Shown piece by piece: positions 1 through 8,435 of a stretch of DNA of 27,157 nt. Position numbers and translations under genes: made by a program. Each line of letters begins with the position of its first letter. Position 1 is the stretch's first letter. Source of the stretch: Avoscillospira sp045589035 (GTDB lineage Bacteria; Bacillota; Clostridia; Oscillospirales; Oscillospiraceae); contig JAZNFJ010000046.1 in the NCBI GenBank assembly GCA_045589035.1, forward strand, positions 1 through 27,157. Direction: 5' to 3'. The notes under the pieces were generated by a model, which did not search any database, was not told where the DNA came from, and saw only the letters and a list, made by a program, of their open reading frames with translations.

Positions 1-3000
1 GCAAATTCCACCGTACCGTCACCGGTATAATTGGTGATACGGCTGGGGTCCATGATCAGATTGCCGTAGTACATTTCATCGATACAGGCGGCGGTGGGCG
101 CCTGGTTCATGGAGCTTTCGGCCTTCTTCACTTCCAGAACACCATAGTAGATACCCGTAAAGGCAGAGAAGTTTCCGTCTGCGGGTCTTGTGATCTTCAC
201 ATCGTAAACACCGGCATTCTTTGCGCTGCTCTCCCACTCGGACAGGATACCCTGCCGCTTATAGACGATCTCCGCATCCGCCAGCAGTTCTTCGGTAAAG
301 TACTTCATGTTGCTGCCGTAGTAGTCCTCATCGTTGTACTGCAGATTGGTGTTGATGTGATAATCAGCCTGCTTCAGACTGCCGTCATAGGTGGTATACT
401 GGCGGCTGCCGAAGACGAAGACATTCTGGGGAATGACCTCCAGCTTCTTCCACTGAGCATACAGGACATGGTTGGAGTCGTAAATGTTGGCAATGGTGCT
501 GTCTTCCACCCGGAGTGCGCCATCGTCTCTGCGGTTGGGCTCGGTACTCCAACCGAGGAACTTATAGCCGGTGTAAGTGGGCACAGGCAGGTCGCCGTAG
601 GCTTCGCCCTTGGTGAAGCCGCTTTCCGTATCGGGAGCCGCCACATACACATTGCCATTGCCGTAAAGGGCATCATAGGTCACCAGCACAGGCTCCGGCA
701 CATTGCCGTCGCCGCCGTTCATATGGAAGGTAGCGCAGTAGGTGTTGGGCTTCCAATGGGCATAAATGGTGATGCCGTCTGCCGGGACCGTCTGGGTGAA
801 GGCATCCTGACCGGCGCCTTCCGGCTCGGTATACCAGCCCAGGAAGGTATAGCCCCGTCTGGAAGCTTCGGGAATGTTGACGATCAGACTGCCCACCAGC
901 TTATCCACAGGCTCCAGGGCATAGCCACCGGTGCAGTCGAAGGTGATATTGGCTCTTGCACCGCTGAGACCGGTACAGGTGACCACAAAGTTGGTGCAGC
1001 GGTCAATGGCATGGAGTTTGGGGTTCAGTTCGCTGATACCCAGAGGCTGACCGTTGTTCTTGCGGACTTCCTCTGCCAGCACTTCTTCCACCTGTGCCAT
1101 GGAGGGCACGGTACCCTTCCGCAGAGTGACTGTCACATCTTCGTGGGTCAGGCCGTTGAAGGTAAAGACTGCCGTGGTGCTGTCGTCCAAATAGTTGGCG
1201 GTGGCGCGGACATCGCCGTACTGCAGCGCCTGTGCCATGGCACCGGTGATAGGCAGGGTCAGATCCATGGGCTGACCTTCCATCTCCGCATAGCCGTCTG
1301 CACCGGGGCGGACAGCCGTGGGAATCATGGTGTCTGTGGTCACATTGGCAAAGGCGGTGTAGATGCCGTTTGCGGCATCATCCGTACCGGTGGTTTCCAG
1401 ATCGGAGAAGTCAAAAGCCTGACCGTACTTTGCAGTATAGGTCCGGGGTGCGGCATAGGAGCCATCGGCATTTTCAATGCCGTCCACCGTAATGGTATAG
1501 GTACGGGGCATAATATCGTAGGAATAGAGGGTATCGCCGGTGATGGTCAGACCGGTGGTCTGTTCTTCCGTATAGCCCACTGTGGCTTCATACTTCAGTT
1601 CATTCCAGTTGACCAGTTCCCGGATCTCCTCGTCTGTGGGCAGATCGAAGGCTTCGCCACGAAGGACTCTGGTGCTCCAGACCCGCTCATAGCCGTCTTC
1701 GGGATTGCCCACGCGGACGGTGGCGGTATAATACTCCTTCAGCTCCGAACGGGAAAGATCCGTCCATGCCAGAGGCACGGTGGTGGTCATATCGTATTTG
1801 CTGAATGCCATTTTGCCGCCCAGATAAGTAATGGTGGCTTCGCAGGTCATATAATGGATCTCATCGGGCACAAAGACAGAGATCTTGCCGGTTTCTTCGT
1901 CAAAGCTGAAGTTGGGGTTGGACAGGGTCACGGCAAAATTCTCGTAGCCCAGAAGGTCGGTGCTGAACACACCGGTTTTCAAGTTCAGGCAATCCATCAG
2001 CCGCAGGCTCTCCGGCAGGTTCATGGTGATGCCGTTGGCATTGTCCCGATCCTCGTCCCAGATGAGGACCTTCTCGTCGGGCTTAGGCTCGTAGTTCATG
2101 CTGTAATAGAACTTGGGATCGCCTGCCTCCAGCAGAGGATATTCCTCATCGAGGAAATCGTAGCTGTACTCAAACAGATCCAGGGCTTCTGCTTCAAAGC
2201 TGAGGATCAGGTACAGACCAAACTCCAGATCCAGACCGCCCATCATCCGGGAATAGGTGTTCCACTGGCTGGAACCGGCGGGTCTTGTGCGGTTGTATTC
2301 ATAGATGAACAGACCCCAAAGCTTGATATAGGGGCCCAGTTCCGCCGCAAGTCCCACACTTGCCACCTTGCCGGAGCCAATACCGGCATAGATCTTGGCC
2401 TTGATACCCGCCTTGACGCCCAGCTTGCCCATGACATAGAAATGGAAAGCAAACTGCTCATCGATCAGATCCATGGTATCAGAACCGGCGGTGGGAGTGA
2501 ACAGGCCGATCTTAAACCAGACAGAGTACCGCTTGCCCACTTCATACTGCAGGCCGGAACCGATGGCAATGCTCATATCCGTGCGGACCACAAAGTCTGC
2601 GGACACACCCAGCACGATACCGTAGACGCACATTTCCATGCTGCAGATTTCCTGCTCCACCAGCTGGATCCAGTCGGTTTCCGTGTTGACCATTTCGCTG
2701 TACTTCTGCAGCAGGGCTTCCATGGAGTGGTCATATTCCTCGGAAATGCCGGTCCGGTTGGCCGTTTCCATGAGAGAATCCAGCTCGGAGGAAATATCGG
2801 TCACATTGAGAATGCCGCCTTCGTCGTCCTTGGTGGTCACTTCTGCATCAAAGGAGAAGGCCGTAAAGTTCTTGATGTCCACATGGGCATTGACATACAC
2901 ACCCACAGGAACGGGAATGCCCAGAATATCCTTGTAGACCAGTTCGCCCTTCACACCGGGGGCAATCATCATTTCTTCTTCAAATTCCGCATGCAGACGG

Positions 3001-5303
3001 ATCAAAACTGTGCCATCTTCTGCTTCCACAGAGAATTCTGCATCCACACCAATGATCACGGACACACCGCCATAACGGCTGCCGCTGCCCACCTGCACAT
3101 CCAGATCCACCCGGTTGCGGTTGAAGCTGCCTCTCATGCTCCGCAGCATCTGGGGAGAAACTTCCTCACCGCTTTCATCGGTGGCAAGCATTCTGAGGGC
3201 ATATGTATCACCGCGGAATTCCTCCGTGGCCATTGCCGTATCCAGCAGCAGGTCGGCTGCTTCTTCTGCAAAACCGCTGCGGCGGACCTGATACAGCACC
3301 TGCTCCTGCACAGCCTGCATCTGGTCATCGTCCAGAATATCGCCTGCTTCCAGATCGACCTTGACATTGAGATCCATGCTGTCGATGACATCCTGGCGGG
3401 TCACATGGGTGTAGGTGATCCAGTCGCCGTCGATGGCATCCACCCGGCCAAAATACAGTTCCTCTTCGCTGCCGGTAAGGGTGGTTTCCAGATCGGAAAC
3501 ATAGAGCGTTACATAGTCACCAATGCTCAGCTTCTGCCGGGCATTGTCCAAAGTGCCCATTTCCGTGCCCAGGATGGTTTCATACATGGAAATATCCAGA
3601 TCCGTAAGGCTGATGGTGCCGGTTTCTTCCGTGGGCAGTTCTGCCACCAGAATGGGGAAGTTATCGGGCACTTCGTACAGTTCCTGCTGTGCCGCTTCAT
3701 CCAGAACCGCAAAGGAAACCTGTCCGCCGGCAGTACCGGTGACCTTGACATAGACCGCAGGATCCAGCAGATCCCGGTTATTTTCTCTTTCCTCGGGGTG
3801 GATGCCGGTGTAGATACACACAATATCGCCTGCCGTCAAAGTGCTGTCGGAATAAGGGAAGGAACCCTCTCCGCCCTGGAGCAGCGCCAGCACATCGGAG
3901 GTCAGCACGGCATAACTGCCGCCTGCCACGGCATAATCCATGGCATCGGTATCGGCAATGTAGATAATCTCATCGCCCATCCGCAGATTTTCCACTTCTT
4001 CCATGAAGATGGAGAAGGAAGCGGTGCGGAGAGAAGGCTCTTTTCCGGCAAAAATCCAGCCGTCAGCCAAAGTCAGTTCATAGCTGCAGCCTTCCCGGAA
4101 GCCTTCCGGTGCATAGATGGTGTAAGTGCCGTCGCCGTTGTCACGGGCGGCAGTTTCCACAGGATCAGAACCATCCTTGGGCTGCACATCTGCGGCAATT
4201 TTTGCTGCATTGGCTTCGCCGGCAACAGGATAGTCGCTTCTGCAAATGGTAAAGGAAAGATCCTTGCCCTGATCCATCAGGGTGAAGGTACGGACTGTCA
4301 GTTCCTCCGGTGTCTGCAGTTCCTTGTACTTTGCATAGACATCGGTGTCCTTCATAACAGGGTCATTCTCATGGAAGGGCTGTGTAAATTCCTCGTCATA
4401 GAAATAACCCATGAGAATTGCGCCTTCCTTGGCAGACTTTTCCACCGCAGGCAGACGGTACAAGCCATAGCCTTTTCGGGTATCCAGTTCGTCGATCAGA
4501 CGGTCACCGTCATAGAAGCGGACGAAGCGTCTGCCATTGGTGCTGGCAGCATTTGTATTCACCGGGCCACCGGCGCCGCCCATGGGTGTTTCTGCATCAG
4601 GCAGGTTGACTTCCGGTTCCACTCTGACACGGGCAGAAGGCACACCGGGCTTCATATACCACACTGCCACAGCATGGTCCAGACGGTCGCAGAGGGTGGC
4701 GGCCTGTGCGCGGGTGGCATTGGCTGTGGGGTCGAAATTCACACCGTCGCCCACCAGAATGCCGCTTTTCCACATCTGCACAACCGCATCCTTTGCCCAC
4801 TCTGCCACCTTTTCCAGATCTGCAGGCGCATCGCTTGCAGGCGCTGCATCGGTGGCATACTCCACGCCGAACAGTTCAAAATAGCGGGCAAAGAAGCATG
4901 CCAGCTGCTGGCGGTCAATGGGTAGATCGGGAGAGAAGGTGTTCTCTCCGGTGCCGTTGGAAATGCCGTAACGGCAGGCCCACTCCACATAAGGTGCATA
5001 GTAGGCATCCACTGCCACATCGGCAAAGCGGCTCTGCCCCGCATATTCTGCCGGGTCCACACCGGCCATGCGGCCCAGAACCGTCACAAACATACCGCGG
5101 GTCATGGTACCATCCGGGTCAAACTTGGTGTCGCTGACACCGGAAAACAGTCCGTTGGCGCAGACATAACCCACAGAATCGTAATACCAGTCATTCTGCC
5201 GCACATCCCGGAACCCATCGGCACTATTGGCCAATGCCGTAACCGGCAGCATGCCGAACAGCATGCAGGCAATCAGCAGCAGGCTGAGCAATCTCCTTTT
5301 CAT
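1..5303 (-). CDS. Giant SLH-domain, InlB-repeat cell-surface protein (3' end outside window)
   Basis: At least 1767 residues are visible and the frame is still open at base 1, so the C-terminus is missing. An N-terminal signal peptide (KRR, hydrophobic core, cleavage near ALA-N at about residue 26) indicates secretion. Three S-layer homology segments follow at about residues 29-83, 85-150 and 165-215, which normally anchor proteins to pyruvylated secondary cell-wall polymer. An InlB/Flg_new-like beta repeat lies near residues 255-330. A long region without a family I recognise follows. Near residues 1465-1600 there are two more InlB-type repeats, with hallmarks GYTFLGWYTEPEG and GYKFLGWSTEPN, each ending in YAHWK or YAQWK. 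The ATG at 5303 is preceded by AAAAGGAG at 5317-5324, 13 bases upstream. A MerR-type promoter lies upstream. Likely an adhesin or S-layer-associated envelope protein; its ligand is unknown. Confidence 0.9.
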   Translation of the reverse strand, partial: MKRRLLSLLLIACMLFGMLPVTALANSADGFRDVRQNDWYYDSVGYVCANGLFSGVSDTKFDPDGTMTRGMFVTVLGRMAGVDPAEYAGQSRFADVAVDAYYAPYVEWACRYGISNGTGENTFSPDLPIDRQQLACFFARYFELFGVEYATDAAPASDAPADLEKVAEWAKDAVVQMWKSGILVGDGVNFDPTANATRAQAATLCDRLDHAVAVWYMKPGVPSARVRVEPEVNLPDAETPMGGAGGPVNTNAASTNGRRFVRFYDGDRLIDELDTRKGYGLYRLPAVEKSAKEGAILMGYFYDEEFTQPFHENDPVMKDTDVYAKYKELQTPEELTVRTFTLMDQGKDLSFTICRSDYPVAGEANAAKIAADVQPKDGSDPVETAARDNGDGTYTIYAPEGFREGCSYELTLADGWIFAGKEPSLRTASFSIFMEEVENLRMGDEIIYIADTDAMDYAVAGGSYAVLTSDVLALLQGGEGSFPYSDSTLTAGDIVCIYTGIHPEERENNRDLLDPAVYVKVTGTAGGQVSFAVLDEAAQQELYEVPDNFPILVAELPTEETGTISLTDLDISMYETILGTEMGTLDNARQKLSIGDYVTLYVSDLETTLTGSEEELYFGRVDAIDGDWITYTHVTRQDVIDSMDLNVKVDLEAGDILDDDQMQAVQEQVLYQVRRSGFAEEAADLLLDTAMATEEFRGDTYALRMLATDESGEEVSPQMLRSMRGSFNRNRVDLDVQVGSGSRYGGVSVIIGVDAEFSVEAEDGTVLIRLHAEFEEEMMIAPGVKGELVYKDILGIPVPVGVYVNAHVDIKNFTAFSFDAEVTTKDDEGGILNVTDISSELDSLMETANRTGISEEYDHSMEALLQKYSEMVNTETDWIQLVEQEICSMEMCVYGIVLGVSADFVVRTDMSIAIGSGLQYEVGKRYSVWFKIGLFTPTAGSDTMDLIDEQFAFHFYVMGKLGVKAGIKAKIYAGIGSGKVASVGLAAELGPYIKLWGLFIYEYNRTRPAGSSQWNTYSRMMGGLDLEFGLYLILSFEAEALDLFEYSYDFLDEEYPLLEAGDPKFYYSMNYEPKPDEKVLIWDEDRDNANGITMNLPESLRLMDCLNLKTGVFSTDLLGYENFAVTLSNPNFSFDEETGKISVFVPDEIHYMTCEATITYLGGKMAFSKYDMTTTVPLAWTDLSRSELKEYYTATVRVGNPEDGYERVWSTRVLRGEAFDLPTDEEIRELVNWNELKYEATVGYTEEQTTGLTITGDTLYSYDIMPRTYTITVDGIENADGSYAAPRTYTAKYGQAFDFSDLETTGTDDAANGIYTAFANVTTDTMIPTAVRPGADGYAEMEGQPMDLTLPITGAMAQALQYGDVRATANYLDDSTTAVFTFNGLTHEDVTVTLRKGTVPSMAQVEEVLAEEVRKNNGQPLGISELNPKLHAIDRCTNFVVTCTGLSGARANITFDCTGGYALEPVDKLVGSLIVNIPEASRRGYTFLGWYTEPEGAGQDAFTQTVPADGITIYAHWKPNTYCATFHMNGGDGNVPEPVLVTYDALYGNGNVYVAAPDTESGFTKGEAYGDLPVPTYTGYKFLGWSTEPNRRDDGALRVEDSTIANIYDSNHVLYAQWKKLEVIPQNVFVFGSRQYTTYDGSLKQADYHINTNLQYNDEDYYGSNMKYFTEELLADAEIVYKRQGILSEWESSAKNAGVYDVKITRPADGNFSAFTGIYYGVLEVKKAESSMNQAPTAACIDEMYYGNLIMDPSRITNYTGDGTVEF

Positions 5304-5374
5304 AGCAATCTCTCTTCTCCTTTTCAGGTTATATTCTCTCACGATTTGTTTTTGCGTGCTTTTCTCAATTCCTC

Positions 5375-5403
5375 TTGCAAGGAACACCAGATTCTGATAC
5401 ATT
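5375..5403 (+). promoter_or_regulatory. Possible promoter of the MerR regulator
   Basis: TTGCAA (5375-5380) and TACATT (5398-5403) are 17 bases apart, with a TG one base before the -10 hexamer as in extended -10 promoters. Transcription would start near 5410 and run through the palindromic operator, which would allow autoregulation by the MerR protein. The -10 matches only four of six consensus positions, so the assignment is tentative. Confidence 0.35.
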
Positions 5404-5406
5404 GTA

Positions 5407-5437
5407 AGTATAAGTCGTCCCCTAGGGGACAAGTCAA
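5407..5437 (-). promoter_or_regulatory. MerR-type promoter/operator of the SLH surface-protein gene
   Basis: Read on the minus strand, TTGACT (5437-5432) and TATACT (5412-5407) are separated by exactly 19 bases. A perfect 14-bp palindrome, GTCCCCTAGGGGAC (5417-5430), fills the spacer. An overlong 19-bp spacer occupied by a dyad is the signature of promoters that MerR-family proteins activate by untwisting DNA. The start would fall near 5400, giving a leader of roughly 97 nt before the ATG at 5303. The divergent gene at 5475 encodes a MerR protein and is the obvious candidate binder. Confidence 0.8.
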
Positions 5438-5474
5438 TGCTAATCCCCCAAATATTTTGAGCAGGTGATTTGAG

Positions 5475-6257
5475 ATGAAGAAGCACGATGAGAATTTATT
5501 TCAGATCGGAGAAGTTTCCAGGATTCTGGGTGTCACCCGAAAAACCCTTCTGGTCTATGAGAACGCGGGTCTGCTGACACCGGCTCATAAGGACGAAGAA
5601 AGCGGATACCGTTACTATTCCGCAGATAATATGATGCAGATTCGTTCGATCCGCTCCATGCAGGCCCTGGGTCTGACCCTGAAAGAAGTGGCGGCATACT
5701 ATTATGACACAGGAAATCTGGATGCCTATCTGCAGCATCTGATGGAACTGCGCTCCACTCTGGACAAAAACATCCAGATGCTGCAGGTGCGGTCGGCAAA
5801 ACAGGGAGATCTGACCGTACATAAAACCACTCTGCCGCGGCAGGTCTGTTTCTGCAGACGGTATGATTGCAGCAGCACGGCAGAGGCGGCGATCAAGCTG
5901 CGGGACACCTATATTGCCGCTGTTCATACGGGGAAAATATCCAAGTATGGAAGGATGTTCACCATGCGTATGACCCAGGACGCGGAGAAACTGGATCTGA
6001 TGTGCTGCATCCCCGTGGAGGACAGCTTTGATGGCCCGGAGCGGATGGAGTTTCCCGAAACACCCGCCCTTTGCATCTACTACCGGGGTCCCTATGAGGG
6101 AACCGTTTCTGCCATAAGGACACTGGCAAACTATATAGCAGACAATCACACTCCCATGGCAGGTCCGTTCCGGTCCATCTATCTGGAAGGCCCGCCCAAC
6201 CATGGACAGAACAGCGGAGATTACATCACCCAGATTGCCGTGCCCATCAAAGGGTAA
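5475..6257 (+). CDS. MerR-family regulator with GyrI-like effector-binding domain
   Basis: 260 residues. The N-terminal part (about 8-80) is a MerR winged helix-turn-helix: FQIGEVSRILGVTRKTLLVYE, then GLLTP and the SGYRYYS signature. A linker helix (about 85-115) probably forms the dimer coiled coil. Residues from about 120 to the end resemble the GyrI-like/BmrR-type ligand domain, including ALCIYYRGPYEGT and the C-terminal DYITQIAVPIK. Such proteins usually sense hydrophobic or cationic small molecules and activate promoters with 19-bp spacers. The ATG lies 9 bases after the GGTGA of AGCAGGTGATTTGAG. The gene is divergent from the surface-protein gene, whose promoter carries a fitting operator at 5407-5437. 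The effector cannot be read from sequence. Confidence 0.93.
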   Translation: MKKHDENLFQIGEVSRILGVTRKTLLVYENAGLLTPAHKDEESGYRYYSADNMMQIRSIRSMQALGLTLKEVAAYYYDTGNLDAYLQHLMELRSTLDKNIQMLQVRSAKQGDLTVHKTTLPRQVCFCRRYDCSSTAEAAIKLRDTYIAAVHTGKISKYGRMFTMRMTQDAEKLDLMCCIPVEDSFDGPERMEFPETPALCIYYRGPYEGTVSAIRTLANYIADNHTPMAGPFRSIYLEGPPNHGQNSGDYITQIAVPIKG

Positions 6258-6260
6258 AGA

Positions 6261-6292
6261 AATCCCCAACAGGCGTTCCTGTTGGGGATTTT
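6261..6292. terminator. Bidirectional terminator between merR-type gene and ene-reductase
   Basis: A 13-bp perfect stem, AATCCCCAACAGG with CCTGTTGGGGATT, encloses a CGTT loop and is followed by TTTTG on the plus strand and TTTCTTT on the minus strand. It lies between two convergent stop codons (6257 and 6300) and can serve both genes. Confidence 0.8.
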
Positions 6293-6299
6293 GTATGTA

Positions 6300-8279
6300 T
6301 TACTGATAATAGCCGTGGACTTTCAGCAGTTCCACGATGTTCCGGCCTTCGGTGACACCCTCGAAAATGCGACGGGCGCGGATGCAGTCGCCGATTTCCG
6401 TAAAGAGGACATTGCGGTCCTCGAAATACTCCCGCATTTCGGCGCAGTCTTCCCGATTGGCACGCAGACCCAGACAGATGAAACCGTAGTCGAAGGACAG
6501 TTCCTTCTCCTCGCCTTCATGGGATACCACAAAGGCATGTTTCTTCACTTCCTCCAGCTTGTGGCTGCGGAATATCTCGGCATTGTTTTCCGTCAGGACC
6601 TTCATAAAATAGTCCTTGCTGAACCGGTCCATGCCGATGCCCACATCGGGCATCATTTCCACCATGAACACACGGTTGTCCCGCTCTGCGAAGAACTCTG
6701 CCACATCCAGCGCCACAGCACCGCCGCCGGCCACACCGATGGTCTTGCCGGTGATCTTTTCGGCATTGTCCAGATCCTTCAAAAGACCGTCAATGTCAGT
6801 AACCGGGGCATTGGCATCGTTCATGTTTTCCATCAGGCCCTTGATGGGAGGCAGCAGCGTGCCGGAGCCTACACTCCAGACCACCAGATCGGGCTTGAAG
6901 GTTTCGATCAACGCAGGGGTGGCGGTCATACCCGTCAGGCAGACCAGATTTTTCAGGTTTTTGGCGCGGAGCAGCTGATAATCCAGCAGCCGCTGCATGC
7001 GGTACTTCATGGGCAGTTTGGCGATCTTTCGCACCCAGCCGCCCAGTTCCGCTTCTTTTTCAATCAAGGTCACACGGCAGCCGGTTTCCGCTGCGGTGCA
7101 GGCCGCTTCCAGACCGGAAATGCCGCCGCCGACCACCACCACATTGCAGTCCTTCTTAATCTTGTTCAGCTTGTGCCACTCTTCCGTCAGCGCGGAGGGG
7201 TTGACGGCGCAGCGGATGGGGCGGTTCAGACCCATGCGGTGACCCACGCAGGCGGCATTGCAGGAAATGCAGGGACGGACTTCGTCCTCTCTGCCGGACT
7301 GCACCTTCATGGGCCATTGCGGGTCTGCCAGCAGACCGCGGCCGATAACCACAAAATCAGAATCCCCGGATGCGATGATGTCCTCTGCCACTTCCGGCAG
7401 ACGGATGTTGCCCATGACAGCGGCAGGAACATCAAACTTTTCCTTGACCGCCTTTGCCACATATCTTCTCCAGCCATCGGGCATCTGGGCAGGATCCATG
7501 GCATAGCGCAGACCCACAGATGCATCCACCAGATCCACATATTCCACGAAGCTTTCCATCATTTTCAGAGAATCTTCGATGGTATTGCCGTTATCCACAA
7601 ACTCATCCAGACTGAGCCGGATCATAATGGGGAACCGGGGGCCAAGAACTCTGCGGATCTCCTGCAGAATCTCCTTGCAGAAGCGGGCTCTGTTCTCCCA
7701 GCTGCCGCCATACTCATCGGTGCGGCGGTTGCGGACGGGAGAGAGGAACTGATCCAGCAGATAGCCGTGGCCGGCATGGAGTTCCACGGCATCGAAGCCC
7801 GCAAATTTGGCACGGACAGCAGCCTTGCCGAACTGGACCACCAGCCCCTTGATCTCCTCCACGGTCAGTTCTTCGGTCATGGAGCCGTCTGCCAGCTTCA
7901 CCGGAGAGGGGGAAACGGGCGCACCGCCAATTCTTTCGGGGACAGTCAGAGAACCGGCATGGTTCAGCTGCACAGAAGTACAGCAGCCGTACTTGTGCAT
8001 GGTTTCGTTAAAGGTAAACAGTCTGGGAATATAGCAGTCGTGATCCAGACGCAGCTGGGTAGTGCCATTGCTGCCCTTGGGGAAATCCACGCAGACATTC
8101 TCCAGAATGGCAAGACCTACACCGCCTGCGGCACGAAGGCGATAATACTCAATGTGCTCCGCGCTCATCTGGCCGTCGCTTTCCGCCAGATTGCTGCCCA
8201 CAGGGGACATGATGATGCGGTTTTTCACCGTCATTCCGTTGATGGCGATGGGAGAAAACAGATGCTTGTACTTTGCCAT
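6300..8279 (-). CDS. Old Yellow Enzyme-type NADH:flavin oxidoreductase with FAD/NAD(P) domain
   Basis: 659 residues from the ATG at 8279, 10 bases after AAAGGAG; the frame also has an upstream TTG at 8288 that sits too close to the ribosome binding site. The N-terminal half is an FMN-binding TIM barrel (SPIAINGMTVKNRI, SVQLNHAG at 102-109, HAGHGYLLDQF at 168-178, VIGRGLLADP at 311-320). Cysteines 337, 340, 344 and 357 form a CxxCxxxC-x12-C [4Fe-4S] motif. The C-terminal half holds GGGISG (384-389) and a second Rossmann motif, GVAGGGAVALD. This is the 2,4-dienoyl-CoA reductase/enoate reductase/BaiCD-like architecture, which reduces activated C=C bonds. The substrate is not evident. It appears monocistronic, with its own promoter and a terminator on each side. 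Confidence 0.93.
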   Translation of the reverse strand: MAKYKHLFSPIAINGMTVKNRIIMSPVGSNLAESDGQMSAEHIEYYRLRAAGGVGLAILENVCVDFPKGSNGTTQLRLDHDCYIPRLFTFNETMHKYGCCTSVQLNHAGSLTVPERIGGAPVSPSPVKLADGSMTEELTVEEIKGLVVQFGKAAVRAKFAGFDAVELHAGHGYLLDQFLSPVRNRRTDEYGGSWENRARFCKEILQEIRRVLGPRFPIMIRLSLDEFVDNGNTIEDSLKMMESFVEYVDLVDASVGLRYAMDPAQMPDGWRRYVAKAVKEKFDVPAAVMGNIRLPEVAEDIIASGDSDFVVIGRGLLADPQWPMKVQSGREDEVRPCISCNAACVGHRMGLNRPIRCAVNPSALTEEWHKLNKIKKDCNVVVVGGGISGLEAACTAAETGCRVTLIEKEAELGGWVRKIAKLPMKYRMQRLLDYQLLRAKNLKNLVCLTGMTATPALIETFKPDLVVWSVGSGTLLPPIKGLMENMNDANAPVTDIDGLLKDLDNAEKITGKTIGVAGGGAVALDVAEFFAERDNRVFMVEMMPDVGIGMDRFSKDYFMKVLTENNAEIFRSHKLEEVKKHAFVVSHEGEEKELSFDYGFICLGLRANREDCAEMREYFEDRNVLFTEIGDCIRARRIFEGVTEGRNIVELLKVHGYYQ

Positions 8280-8329
8280 AAAAAACAATCTCCTTTACGG
8301 AAATTTGCCATTCAATTTCTATCAGCATA

Positions 8330-8365
8330 CAAATTTATCATACCAATTTGCCAAAAACCTGTCAA
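8330..8365 (-). promoter_or_regulatory. Promoter and possible operator of the ene-reductase gene
   Basis: On the minus strand TTGACA (8365-8360) and TATGAT (8342-8337) are 17 bases apart, with an extended TG one base before the -10. The -10 is framed by a perfect inverted repeat, CAAATT-N9-AATTTG (8330-8350), a geometry suited to a dimeric repressor that would block polymerase. No regulator gene is adjacent, so the binding protein is unknown. Confidence 0.75.
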
Positions 8366-8395
8366 GGATACAGCCCGGACATTTCCTATCTTGTG

Positions 8396-8434
8396 AAAAG
8401 AGGACTCGAAAGCCTTCGCTTTCGAGTCCTCTTT
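8396..8434 (-). terminator. Terminator of the lysine-riboswitch operon
   Basis: A 17-bp perfect stem (8397-8413 with 8418-8434) and a four-base loop are followed on the minus strand by a short T-run (TTTTCAC counting the last arm bases). It starts one base after the racemase stop codon and separates that operon from the ene-reductase promoter. Confidence 0.85.
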
Positions 8435-8435
8435 G

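Noticed and set aside
357..4925. A 1522-codon open frame on the plus strand, antisense to the surface-protein gene
   Set aside because: The minus-strand frame has a signal peptide, SLH domains and InlB repeats with a ribosome binding site and promoter. The opposite frame is rich in His, Gly and Ile without domains, as expected from codon bias of the real gene.
5496..6269. A 257-codon open frame on the minus strand opposite the MerR-type gene
   Set aside because: The plus-strand frame has clear MerR and GyrI-like features. The antisense frame begins in the terminator stem.
6282..8396. A 704-codon open frame on the plus strand opposite the ene-reductase
   Set aside because: It starts inside the merR terminator and has no ribosome binding site; the minus-strand enzyme is complete with all cofactor motifs.
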